This document shows positions 26,176 through 38,300 of a DNA stretch of 64,000 bases, piece by piece. Where the stretch lies: the NCBI GenBank assembly GCA_050084515.1, contig CM114272.1, positions 61,690,001-61,754,000 of the forward strand. The letters run 5' to 3'. This stretch comes from Blasia pusilla. Lineage: Eukaryota > Marchantiophyta > Marchantiopsida > Blasiales. The position numbers and the translations under genes were made by a program. The notes under the pieces were generated by a model that searched no databases, was not told the origin of the DNA, and worked only from the letters and a program-made list of their open reading frames with translations. Each line of letters starts with the position of its first letter. Within the stretch, counting starts at the first letter, position 1.

Positions 26176-26555
26176 TAAGGTGCACATGCAACGCAAAAAA
26201 GTGTTTGAAGAGCTAGTGTATAATCCATGAAGGGAAGAAATTAATGATGCTACACATAAATTCAAATATCTTTCTTGCTACTCATAACACGTGAAATATT
26301 TTCTTAGCCAATGTTTACAAATCAAGAAGGCATTCTCCAATAAACAAAATCTACTCCTCAATTAAATTTTTTTTTATTTTTTCCATAAACTATGAATTGA
26401 GATAAAAATTCAAAATTTTTGGTTATTTATCATAATTATTAATATGTTTAATCACATATTATAATATTAAATTAATCATTAATTAATCTATATATATTCC
26501 ATGCAAATTCCTATTCATTTCCTTTATTTTATTTCTACCCATCTAACCGGTTAGA
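26176..26555 (-). mobile_element. AT-rich Helitron-derived block, copy 2
   Basis: About 26190-26335 repeats the body of the Helitron just to its left (GAAGAAATTAATGATG, then GTGAAATATTTTCTTAG). About 26380-26555 matches the blocks ending at about 13613 and 45742 (TTTCTACCCATCTAAC). A degraded 3' end-like sequence (GATGTGTGATGCACGAA) begins at about 26558. Confidence 0.6.
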
Positions 26556-27303
26556 TGTGTGATGCACGAATTAAAAATAATGGATAATTTTGATTTATCA
26601 TCCATAATATAATATCTTAGAAAATTTTATTAGTTAGAAAATATGTGTCAAGAGAGTACATGCACAGTTTTAGATATTAATTAATTTCAAAAAAATTTTA
26701 ATCAAGAAAGTAAGAATTTTATTGACCTAGAAAATAATCAATCCCATTATTGAAATACTATAATTTATAAAAAAATTTAAAAATTAGTTTCAGTAACTAT
26801 AGGTTCATAATGGATTACCCGTGCGAGAGAGGCCGTCAGGAGTGCTCGGAAGAGGTATACACAAGTTGAAGCTCATAAAGGAAGAGCGATGCAACTCCAT
26901 GAGTGATCATGAAGAGTTGCTGGCAAGAAGCTGGTCCCATTGCTGAAGTTTGCTCATGCCTGACAGCGGAGGAAGAGCAGATGAGGTGAAGGACAGATAC
27001 AGATTGGATAGGAAGCCAGCGACACACCTATTGTTAATGAGGTACATGTCGGTGGACTCGGTGTGTCTCGTTGCACCGGCGTGTGCGTATGGAGGCAGAT
27101 GCAGCGGGTGAGAGACCTTTACGAGACAACTGCACAAAGTCAGAACGTCAAACCGAGATGAGAATGGCAGGATCGCAACGAGGGACTCACGTTTAATTTT
27201 TTCTAGAGGTCAGGAAAATCTAGCATGTTAGTGCTCTTGGAAGAGCACTGTAGTGAGATCTTCCACGACTGAGTGAGTTTTATTGGGACACTGGGACAAG
27301 AAA
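26556..27303. other. no gene recognised
   Basis: AT-rich to about 26820, where TTACCCGTGCGAGAG may be a last Helitron 3' end trace. After that the base composition rises towards the foldback. The open frames here have no motif I recognise. Confidence 0.35.
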
Positions 27304-27475
27304 ACTCATGATCATCTCACCAGATGATCATGAGTAATTTGCTTTCAACTGTACCAAAAAAAGAAATGAGAAAATGACTATCATCTTTGAAGCTTTCGTT
27401 GAGTCATTTTCTCATTTCTTTTTGGTACAGTTGAAAGCAAATTACTCATGATCATCTGGTGAGATGATCATGAGT
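27304..27475. repeat. near-perfect foldback with nested palindromes
   Basis: The left arm 27304-27379 and right arm 27402-27475 are reverse complements, the only difference being two A residues in a homopolymer. They are separated by a 22-base loop. Each arm also begins or ends with a complete palindrome (ACTCATGATCATCT...AGATGATCATGAGT), so each end can fold on itself. It could be a very young foldback transposon, or could be transcribed into a long hairpin RNA. Pairing stops abruptly at both edges. Confidence 0.95.
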
Positions 27476-29080
27476 CATAGGATTCTCGGCAGCTTTAAGA
27501 TGCGCAAAGCAAGCAATTTCTTGAGCACAAGGGAGACGGTCTACCCAACTTTTCAGCGACTGGCACTTCCTCGAACGGCGGATGTAGGTCTTCGTTTTCT
27601 GGAGCACCAGGTGCAATGTGGCGTCCAGCGCTTTATGAAATCATTGAATTCAGACATCTGCCGGTAGGTTCCACCAGAGTTTTTAAACGGAGGGGTTGTA
27701 CCAGATGCCAATCTTGTCGGGCATCTCTGGTCCCTGATCGACGCAGTGTGCTCTGAAACTCGTCGTATAGGGCCGATTCTGGTGGCATTGCTTGGTCTCA
27801 TTGGTAACGTCCATTTCATATATTGTCTAGGACTGGCGCTGGAATCTGGACACGAGTTTTTGCTGCATAAGGGCTCCGTGTCTTGTCGTTGCTGTGAGCT
27901 CAAACCATTATTCAAAAAGAGTAAAAGAAAAAGCAAACACAAAAAAGAACTTGCTCTGCGCGGCTCTGTGTGGTCCATAAGTATCTACCACGTTAGTTTT
28001 TTATATTATCAATGACATCCTGTATATGCACCTAAAGACAACAATCGGACAAATCTATGATGCCTGAGGAGACCATGAATCAAAATAATGATAATTTTAA
28101 ATGAACCTCCTCGTGTGTCACACAGAAATTGTGAAGCTCGTCGTCATTCAGCCGTCCGTCGATGCTTGACCTGATCCAGATCACTTTGTGCGAAGATTCA
28201 CAAAATTTTGCAAGTAGATACCTCGCTTGAGTCAATGATCAACTGCTCCGTTCATCCTCTTAGCCCTTGGTGCAGAGGTTAACAGGTGAATGAATCATTG
28301 ACTCAAAGAAGGGTATATATCAGCAAAATTTTCGGATGCAAGAGACATATAGATGTCGCGAAATTGTTCATTCGTCATCGGATAAACATCCTGCGGGTAA
28401 GGGGAGGATCGAGTTCTAGTTGTTCACCGGGAAGGATCCTTGATTCGGAGAAGATCTGCCATTTGCATCTCAGAGAAAAATGGCGATCTATATGATAAAC
28501 TGAGTCTTCAGCCTCCTTGCAGCGCCCACGTGCAGTGCCCGCCTACAACTACAACGTTCTTTTGAGTCAACTCCCTGCAAATTTTCAGCCAAAATAAGAA
28601 AGGAAAGAAACATGAAAAGGTGAACAGAAGATCCGTCAACTTGTAAGCGTCCCGTCCCCTCAATTTGAAGGGAATTCCATGAAGATTTGACTCATTGCCA
28701 AATTGGAGTGTCAATCGCATCCAATTTATGAGCAGCTCTCCTGGATCGATACATTTCAACTCCGTAAATTAGCTGGACAAGAAGAAGCAATGTTATACAG
28801 CACATGAATGGATTGGACAGATGGTAACAGCAGTATCAAAGTCATTCTCTTAAAACTGCAGATGTCAGGAGGTTGGTACAAGAGGGATCAGATGAGTTCC
28901 TCTGACTATGTGTATGCGCTCTCGAGATATCGATGTTTGTAGCATCTATCTATCGCCAGTGAGGGCTCCAAAGTGAGATCCACCAAATGCGGTTAGGAAA
29001 AAAGACGGCCGGGGAACTTGGATTCCGTGAAGAAACTAGATCTATGGAGCGTAGAATCGTTGGGGATTTTCCCAGGATAG

Positions 29081-29108
29081 CACAAGGTCATTTTGAAATG
29101 ACCTTGTG
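29081..29108. repeat. perfect 13-bp palindrome
   Basis: CACAAGGTCATTT and its exact complement AAATGACCTTGTG are separated by TG. Confidence 0.95.
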
Positions 29109-30859
29109 TTGGGCCATGTCCTAGATGGACGCTTGCAGGATCAACCGCACGTTGCTCAAAAGTCAAATTCTCACATCCTCGAGTCAGCATGTGAATCCTG
29201 GTGCAGACAAAATGACAGAAACTCGGAGAGATCGATCCTTCTGATGGATCAAGTCGAAACAAAGGAGAATACTCTCTTCCAGATCGCGCGATGCGGTCTG
29301 TAAGAGAGCCATGTAGTTTTGACCGTTCTTTAAAACCATTGTACGAGGTACCTTTAGTCGATCGTAGCACCGTCATTCACTTCGCGCTGCCGATGGTGTA
29401 GATGACACGTGCATACACGTCTAGCGGTCAAAAGCATGAGGATATAATTATGCTGATCGCTCGCAGTTTGTGCACGACGATTCAACCGTGTAGCCAACCA
29501 AAAGCTCTGGAGATCGAGAAAAAATTTCTCTGTACAGAATATACGTCTACGCCGGCCATTTCGCAACAACGAGCGATGGATCAGCTTTCATCGATCATGG
29601 GACCTCGTAGGATCTAAGACCAGTCAAGAAAAACAGGCCTCATACATCCATCCGTTCGATGTCATATAATGTACATACATAATATAATTACATAGCAGAG
29701 ATCGAGGGAACTCACTAGAAGAATTCGAGGTAGTGCAAGAAGCGAGCCGCGCGAATCTGTTGTCGATGGATAACTTACGCTCAGGAATCGATCGGCTCGG
29801 ATCCCTTCATTCGACAATTTGAGATTCCTGCAAATTGTTAGCCTCGGGAAATTCTCGTCCATCTCTTGCACTCCGAATGACTGAAGCCCCTATATATACA
29901 TACATACATATATACTTCTGGATGCTGCTCGAGGATCTCGTTCGCGATCGATCAAAGTTGCATGATGATCGGAACTGCTGCATCTCGAATGGTCGCGGTT
30001 GGTCGAAGAAGCTTTAGTCATGATAAAGTACGCATCTTCCTGAAGCCAGCAGGAGTGGAGAAGCCACGTGGCTGAAGTGGAGGCACGACTTCTTCGCAGT
30101 GTGCATAAGGTCATCGGCACTCGATCCCGTGAGATGCACGACTTGTTGCACATAAGTGTCCACTGTGGACGGGCATGTGGTCCTAGTGCACACGTTGCGC
30201 ATTGTGATTACGCTCAAGCTGCTTACCTCGGGCCCACACTCAAGGAATGCCGAAAGCTTCGTCGACGGATGGAGAACACAAGATATTGCTTCGAGCGTCT
30301 GGATTCCCCTTCCAATATTCGAGGGAGGAGCATTTGAATGTCCTCCCATCGTCACTGATGGATCCGAGACGGATAAGGAAAAGATTATCCTTTCTTCTTT
30401 CTTGCATGGACCAGTGCACTCCATGCTGCCAGTTATTCAACTTTATCGTCGATATGTCGTGAACATGTGACTCGGTGTGAGTTACTTGAGAACCCCCATA
30501 TTGTTACCGAGTTGCTTGCATATTAATTGTCCAGCGGTCTAGTTCGAAAATATAGACGTATTCATCGTTTCAAATGATTGAATGTGAAATGATATCCTCG
30601 TTCGATCTCAGAATAGCTTGATTTGACAACCTCCAAGCATTCTCTACCTACCGCGTTGTGATCATGAAGGTGCGTGTACAAACATTGTCAGGTGGCTGAG
30701 GTGAGCAAAGGAACCTTTCTTCTACGTGGATAACTCACGTTGTGCACCCGTCGGTATTTTTCCTTCTCTTATGGAGCATGTGAGATAGATTCCACCCCGT
30801 CAGAATGCAAATCGTTCAGTGGATCCCGGAACGCTTCTCTACTTGATTTCTATTGTATC

Positions 30860-31275
30860 CATCTGGTCGTGGTGAATTCCGCTTGAGCTTTCAAAACTAT
30901 GACGGGAGAAGTAACGAAAAGTTGGCGAGTCACCTTGGAGATTATTCGGATCCGGGTAAATCTGTTGGATGCAAATCCAATTATTGATGTCACGGGAAGC
31001 GTCACCTTACGACTGTGCACCTGTAAGTACTCATCGTTCCTTCGATTGGCATTCCTGATCATGAGAGAGCAAATTGTCCGGTAGATCTGTGTGTCGCTCG
31101 TTTTCTTCATTTCCCTGGCTCCGATTGTGGTAAGTTCTTCTGGGCCTTTCGAACTTCAAAGGCAATTACAGTTGTACTGAGCTTTCAAAGCCTGCCTTGA
31201 GTTGGCAAGTCACTGCTAAGATCCGGATAGGTCTGGTGGACGCAAGTCCAATTATTGTACTCACGGAAAGCCTAT
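30860..31275 (+). repeat. diverged tandem duplication
   Basis: About 30880-31015 and 31175-31275 are related. Both contain TTGGC(G/A)AGTCAC, then ATCCGG, then GTGGACGCAAGTCCAATTAT (or its variant in the first unit). In the plus frame both read as similar peptides (DANPIIDVTGS and DASPIIVLTES), and the first ends at a donor-like GTAAGT (31022). Similarity in frame hints at old coding sequence. Confidence 0.6.
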
Positions 31276-32360
31276 TGGCTCGCGGGAAGTCTTCCACATG
31301 TGAGATTTAGCAAAAGAGCGATATCTGTTGAGTGTTGGTCTTCCATGCCTTGAGTTGGCCGTGTTTGGCACTAGAAAGATATCTCCCTGACTCATAACAC
31401 CACGGGTCATAGCCGTCCATATCTTGAGTAAGGGAAGGCGTTTTCTTGGGAATGTCCGCAAGGTCAGTAGCATAACACCTGCTGAACTCACGATCTCCTC
31501 TGCATTTAATACACGACCTCTCTGGAACCGAGGAGAATGTTATGATATTAAGAAGGGGCAGCTGCACCGTGCTCCCGTGTAGATGGCAGGATGGACATGC
31601 AAACGAAAAAAATGATGGTCGGTTATATTTGGACCTAGAGATTGCAACTCGGCGAAATCATCCACCTGAGAAGTGAGAACATCTAGCTGGACCCTTTGCA
31701 CGTTCCCACTTCTGACTTTCGAATGTAACAGTAAGAGATGCCTCTCAATAAGTCCTCATGATCACGCGTTCCCCACTGTGCTCGACTTGGACGGGCATAG
31801 TTGATCCTACTGAAAGATTCGGATAGAACGGTTGAAAGTAACTTACAAGTGTGAATGTCAATTTCTCGGAGACAACCGACTGCACACTCGCACACATTTC
31901 TCGTGGAATCAACTCGCCAATTACGAGGATCCATCTGATCACCAAAAGAATTGGTGCTGGCCAGCAGAACCGCAACCCTTGCGTTTCTCAGACTTCAAAG
32001 TAATGACGATACTCCCAAATCAGATCGCTTTGCACCTTTCATATTCGTTAACGTGCAAATGACCCCGAGTAGCCTTTCCACGATAAACAAGGATCTCCTT
32101 TTCATTTTGGATCGCACTGTGACTTTCTTTGTACTCTGTTGGGAACACAGATGATCAGTCTCGCTTATAAATAAAAGCTTACAGGGGAGAGAAGCACGTA
32201 TGGGGTCACTTCCCAGCGTTGATAGAATATTTAACTCTTACGGGTTGCAGTTATTTCTCCAGCCGGTTGCGAGGAGGAACGTAGGTTCGGTTGAAGAGCA
32301 CGACATCAATTCGAACCGTTGGAAATGGAGATAAACCGTTGGAAAGGTAGAATGAGGGTT

Positions 32361-32754
32361 GGGGGAGTTTTTCTGTGGGACCCGGTACATTGCCGGGAAT
32401 TTCCAATCGGAAACGGTAATCCCTATTCCTGAACCGGTTTCCAGATCCGTAATATAAAGAAGCTCTACAAATCCACCCGGTTTTTGGTAGGCAACTTCAA
32501 AATAAATCGGAAATTCTCAGTTTTAGCTAGCTTTACTCGTAATCCCGGATCTTCCCCAATGAACGGGGAGATCCGGGGTTACGAGTACTCGTAGCCGGCT
32601 AAAATCAAAACTTTCCGATTCAATCCAAACTCGTCGGGGAAAAACTGGCAGGTGTAGGGGGGGATTTCATTGTAAACGTATCTGAAAAGCCGGTTGGAAA
32701 TCTAAATTTACCGGTCCGGGCTCTGGAACACCGGTTCTCGTGAAAAAACTCCCC
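32361..32754. mobile_element. candidate foldback miniature element
   Basis: The ends GGGGGAGTTTTT (32361-32372) and GAAAAAACTCCCC (32742-32754) are inverted. Imperfect pairing continues to a central strong hairpin (about 32537-32557 with 32564-32583). The element is rich in CCGG-type words. No target duplication was confirmed. Confidence 0.6.
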
Positions 32755-33424
32755 GGCCTATGATCTTCCCTAACATTGCGTAGAATGTGCCTTCAAAACT
32801 GGACATCGTTATCTTAACTCACAAAGCGCGCACAAATTTCCGCCAGTGGAATGTGGCAGAAAGATCGAGGGTTCGGTTAAATAGAACAACAATCGCTCCA
32901 ATTAGCGTGCACACTCTCAGCCTGAATATGCCTGTCAGGTGCAAGTCCTGTCAGGATTCCAGTCGACGCTCGCCGACTTCAATGCAATCATTATGATTTC
33001 TCTCATCATCACTAGATACGGACTGAAGGATATAGATGCTGAAATTAATCTTCCCGGTGAAGGAAGAATTAAGCGAAACGCCATCGGGAAAAGAAACAAA
33101 AGTTCAGGACTCGACACGGAAATCGCACACTCCCGGACGCAAACTCTATAAACAAATAAACAAACAAAGTAGATCCAACAACCACAGAAATGATTTCCTT
33201 CCCAAATCTATAATATCAACCCTGCACGGCTCCCAATCCACCAAACACATGCACTCCCCGAAGTTCTCCGACAACACTTTAAAAAAAACACACACAAAAA
33301 AACAAAAGTAGCCTAAAGACCAGCACCACAAATCTGGCACGAATTCAGCGCAATTCCCGCGTTCGCCCCTACTTCCTTCAGCGAACGTCCTTGAGTCGTC
33401 CTTCCTCCACGATATACTTACTCC

Positions 33425-33630
33425 CTTCTTTCATCGCTCCCTCCTCCGAAAAGGAATCCGACCACCTCCAAAAATCGGCCGCGCCTCCCGCCGTTGAGAA
33501 CCGGCGCTCTCTCTCTCTCACTCACTCACGAGATCAATCTGACAAAGCCGAGCGTGCGCTCACGTTGCTCACGACGAGAGCAGTATTCAATGGAGTAGAT
33601 ACCTCCGGAAGGAAAAAAGGATCCGTATAT
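33425..33630 (-). promoter_or_regulatory. possible minus-strand promoter and first exon
   Basis: On the minus strand a TATA-like TTTATATACGG (about 33640-33630) is followed by a GA-rich leader, then an ATG at about 33438 with four codons, then a strong donor GTAAGTATAT. I could not find a convincing second exon in the block to the left, so this is only a candidate. Confidence 0.3.
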
Positions 33631-33690
33631 AAAGGGTCTACGGATTCCATGGAAAAGCGCATCACGAAAGGTTCCAAGTAGTCAACATTA

Positions 33691-34007
33691 TGGTCACGAG
33701 GGGCAGAGGAGACCAACCTTTTCGACCTAAAACCTCCCTCCACACCTCATGGGATGATGGGAGGGGTAGACTTTTAGTAAGTGGATCAAAGCTTTTAGGT
33801 TGGTGGAAATGGAAAATTTTATCCATTCTTTTTAAGAATATGGATATGAACAATTTCTAAGGTGTGGGAAGGTTCGTTATTGAGAGATGGGGAAAGTTAT
33901 TTTGGAGTCCGTGCAGGTACATGATACAAATTAAAAATGGTAAAGAAAGGAGCGGATGAAGTTGCAATAATTAGAAAATTCATTGGTTGATTGTTTTTCA
34001 TAAAATA
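33691..34007. other. no gene recognised
   Basis: Spacer between the GC-richer block and the copia LTR. Nothing seen. Confidence 0.35.
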
Positions 34008-35324
34008 TGTTGAGAATTAGAGTGTAGAGGGACTAAGAGTATTGTTGAGAACTAGAGTAGTAGAAAGCACAATGTGTACTATATCTCACAAGGCTAACCT
34101 AAGTTGCAAGAAACAATAGGAGTCTTAAGTGCGCCTCTAGGTAAGCTATCTACACATTTCCACCCTCACAACCAAGGTTGCACATAAACATTCAAGTTCG
34201 GACATGCCCAACACATCCCCTGCCCAGGTTTTTATAGTACCTAGTGGCTCGTGCAGGCTTGGGATGCGGAAGATTAAGGAAGATGAGCAAGGATGAGCCT
34301 GCACGTAGCTCGCACAGGCCCGTAGAAGGCCTACGGCCACACTCACATAACTTGACTTAAGGCTTGTATGGCGAACTGGGCCCACGCACGGCCTACAACT
34401 AGCTTGCCCTAGGCCCGCAACACAGGCTGAGCCGCGGACAGACCCTCACTACGGGCCTAGCCGTGGACTTATGTTTGTCCTAGAGATAGACAGAAGTTCA
34501 GGGACATGGATATGTCCATGTGCAACCTTGCTAACAACCTCCCGATAGAAATTGATAAGTTGACACCTAATCTTTTGAAACAATCTAGTTGATCTTGGAA
34601 CAAGAAAGAGTTATAACGCCAAGCTTTGACATGACAAACTCATACACATGAGACACATGTAAAAAGTTAACAAGCTAAACACTCAAGGACAAGGTTTTGC
34701 ATAAATTGAATATTCAAAAATTATTCTGAATATTCAATCCCTAATTTTCCATCTGACATCCCATCATTGATTCATTGATGGCACCTATATTTTTATCTAT
34801 GTGGCAACCAAAATATGAATATTCTATAAATTTTCTCAAATATTGTTGAAATTCCATTATACTCAATTATATTCAATCTTGAATATTCTTCTCAACCTTG
34901 CTCAAGGAGATTTGTACCTTACTTCATCAATGTCCTAGTGGAAAGTGACTGCTTCACAATGGAGCCGATAGCACTAACTAATCAAAGAAATAACCAAGAC
35001 ATACTTACTAGAGGCTTAGAAGAGAAAGAGAGAAAGTAAGGAGAAGGGGCAACCACTAAATAGAGGCTATTCTAAAAAAACCCTAAGATATCTCTAGCAA
35101 TGGGACTAATAAACTTATTCCTCTAAATTTGTAAAATAGCTATCCCTAAACTTAGAAGAGACTTTAGTCAAAACTTTCTATTTATATCTTTCTTCCTACT
35201 ATACTACATCACGGCAAGAATGATTACAATCCATACCCTTTTACAATATAGTTCATAGTTGACTTATGTGCACAATACAATCCATATGTCTTATGTTTGG
35301 AATATATTGCATGCATTCTCAACA
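34008..35324 (-). mobile_element. 3' LTR of copia family A copy 2
   Basis: The ends are inverted, TGTTGAGAAT ... ATTCTCAACA. A purine-rich tract lies just outside the right end (AAGTGGGAG on the minus strand), as expected next to a 3' LTR. The LTR is 1317 bp including a 358-bp hAT-like insertion at 34173-34530, and is otherwise similar to 42915-44130. Confidence 0.85.
34173..34530. mobile_element. hAT-like miniature element 1
   Basis: It has perfect 13-bp terminal inverted repeats (CAAGGTTGCACAT/ATGTGCAACCTTG), flanked by CTCACAAC and CTAACAAC, an 8-bp target duplication with one difference. The related LTR at about 43050 and the copia copy at about 15310 lack it and keep a single CTCACAAC (reverse complement GTTGTGAG). 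It is non-coding and GC-rich, with GGCCCG-type internal repeats. Confidence 0.9.
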
Positions 35325-38300
35325 CTCCCACTTAGAACCACCCTTAATCCAAGCCACATTTGGGCAAACATTTCTCATTTTTGTGCATAACCAATGCCTT
35401 TGTAAGATTATAGGCTTCTATATCATCAGTAGTGATGCATTCTCAATCCACTCTTTCCTAGTATATTAATTTTCTAATGAATTGGTATTGTATGCTTATG
35501 TTACTGCTTCCGTTTGTACTCCGTAGGTAATGCCGTACTCAATCATGCCTTTGATGTATTTCAGCACCCCCATCCCTGCCCTCCGATGATTCTCACAAGG
35601 CTTAGTTGAGAACCTACTCAACATTCCTACAGTGAACTTAGTGAAGTTAATGTCTGGTCTTGTGTTGCACAAAAATATATAACTCCCCACAAGCTTCCTA
35701 TATAACTTCTCATCTACCAATGGTGAAACATCCTCCATTGAAATTTTCAACTCTACCTCATTTTGCAAAGCCACTACCTTACACTCAGTCCTCTCGAATG
35801 CCTTCAAGATTTCTCTAGCATTCTTTTTCTTAGAGAAAAAAATATTATCTGACTATTGCCAAACTCTAGGCCTATAAAGTAATGCAAAAGACCTAAATAT
35901 GACATTTCAAACTCAAATTTCTGCATCAACACTTCCTTCATTTGCTCTATTTTCTTACTATAATCTCTTATGATGATAAGATCATCCACATAAAGGACTA
36001 TCAACATATATATCCCATCTTCCCCAAGGTTGCACACGGACAAACTCCTTGTCCGCGGACTTATGTCTGTCCTATGGACGGCCATGTCCGTGCGGGCCCG
36101 GGTACCCGTAGTTGAGCCCGCCCGGAGCCCGCACCCATTGCATGGCCCGTAGCCCGGCCTCATGTAGCCTCGGTGTGGGCCTCAACCCGGCCTTGCCAAA
36201 CCTGGGTGCACGCTCAGGATTTGGTCCGTCTTGGCGGGCTCAAGGCCCGCAAAAATTGGTCCAATGAACCAATTTTGGCAGGCCCTGAGCCCGCACACAA
36301 GGCCCGCAAGCTAGGCGGGCTAAGTACGGGCCTTGCAATGGGTGTAGGCTCCATCAGCGTGGGTCTAGGTGGCGGGCTCTGAGGTGGGCTTTGGGCGGGC
36401 TCAGGTGCGGGCCGGGCATGTCCGGACTTGTCAATTTTTGTGCAACTTTGAATTCTTCCCAAAAAACATACGGATTTTCTTCTAACGGACTCTTGATGAG
36501 ATCCTTCCCTCAGGAGAATGTATCTATTTGTTAACGTTGATACCATACCTTGGGGACTTGCTTCAATCCATAAAATGCTCAATGAAGCAAACACACTTTC
36601 TCTTGTGATCTGGGTGTCTTAAAACCAAGTGTTTGAGATATATACACTTATTCCTTGAGACTCCCGTTCAAAAATGTAGTCTTCACATTGTATTCATATA
36701 CATGGTAACGTCTTATTCCCGCCATCGCTAGAACAATTTGAATGGTTGTCATTCTTGGAGTAGGAGAAAAAGTGTCACAGTAACCAAGACCTTCAATTTG
36801 TGAAAAGCCTTATGCAACCAACCTCGCTTGGAATTTATCCAGTGAACCGTCCAACTTGTACTTGGTCTTGTACACCTACTTGGTGCGTATTATCTTCCTG
36901 TCCTTTGGCTTCTCAACCAAAGTCCAAGTTTGATTTCTTTTGAATAGCATCCATCTCCATCTGCATGGTCTCTTTCCATTAAGGATGAAAAAGGGCCTCA
37001 TCCAAGCATGATGGCTCTTCCATCTTCAAGACCTTTGTCATCAAGGTCAAGTTGACGAGATGTGCGGAAGGTCTATTCTGTTCCTCTAGTCTCTTGGATC
37101 TCCCTAGATGTATAGCCACTTCATCACTTTCTGGTGTCCTTACCATTAAGAGTTTCTTTATCCACTTAGGGTATGACGACCGTAGTGGAAGAGCACGCTA
37201 CTCTTTGTAATCATCACCGAATTTTTTTTCTTGATGATCGGGTGTAAGTATTGATGATGTGATTCGGTGGATTAGCTCTTCATTTGAGGATAATATGGAT
37301 TGACCATTAATATCCGCCACTTGATGAGGTTGTTCCCAGAACACCACATCACGAGTCTCAAGCTTCTTCTTTTCCTCAAGACACCATAGGCGAGAAGCCT
37401 TAGACTCATTGTTGTATCCTATAAAGATCCGCTCCCTGCTCTTGGACTCGAGCTTGGTCATTGATGCATCAAGAATATATACAAAGCACTCGCTACCAAA
37501 AGTCCTGAAGTATTGGACTTGTGATACCTTACTTGAGCATGCTTGATGATGAATCATGTCTTGCACTCACTTTGTAGCACTTCTATTTAGAATGTAAACA
37601 GAAGTATTCACACTTTCAACCCAAAAACTTTCGTCAAACCTTTTGCTTTCATCATACATCTTGCCATCTCCACCATACTGAGTGTTTGGTTTCCACACTC
37701 AATAACTCCATTTTTTGTGGTGTATATGTCATGGTTAACAATCGCTTGATTCCATCCTGCCCGAGATATTTTTTAAATTCTGTTCGTAAGAATTCTCCTC
37801 CTCAATCGATGCAAAGCTTCTATACCTTCTTTCTTGCCTCATTCTTAACCAGATTGTGCCATACTTTAAATTTTCCAAAAGCGCTTGCCTTATCACAAAG
37901 AAAATACACCCACATCTTCCTACTATAATTGCCGACAACTTAAAGGAAGTAGGAAGAATCATTTAATGTCATAGTTCACATTTTACCACATAAGTCAACA
38001 TGTATCAGCTCTACACAAGCCTTTGCTCTATTGTTGGACTCTTGTGGGAATGCTTGTCAGTGTTGCTTGCCCATCATACAAGCTTCACATGTATTTGACA
38101 CTCCAAAAATTATTGGTAAATGAGCAACCATGCCACATTTCTGCATCTAAATAAGTAAGGGAGAGCTTAGGTCATCAAATCTCTCATGCCACCACTTATT
38201 GCTACCAAGATCTGTACCTACACTTGTTGTGAAAGCCTAGAACTCGTAGATATTTCCACGCCGTATACCTTCACCCACTACTTTTCCATTGGCATCCTCA

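Larger units (their letters stand above)
27480..33690. other. GC-richer block of unknown content
   Basis: Composition is visibly less AT-rich than on either side, and open frames of 60-141 residues occur on both strands. None shows a domain I recognise. Frames with protein-like character are plus 27664-28015 (ANLVGHLWSLIDAVC, GPILVALLGLIGN), minus 28510-28759 (GELLINWMRLTLQFGNESNL) and minus 31567-31307 (DIPKKTPSLTQDMDGYDPWC). This may be a host gene with short exons, a promoter region, or a captured segment. I cannot choose between them. Confidence 0.4.

Noticed and set aside
27553-27978. 141-residue minus-strand protein with a hydrophobic N-terminus
   Set aside because: The opposite strand is equally open in the same stretch, no domain is recognised, and no splice or promoter context supports it.
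36214-36594. Pro/Gly-rich protein frames on both strands
   Set aside because: They are readings of the GC-rich hAT-like miniature element 2, which has no coding capacity.
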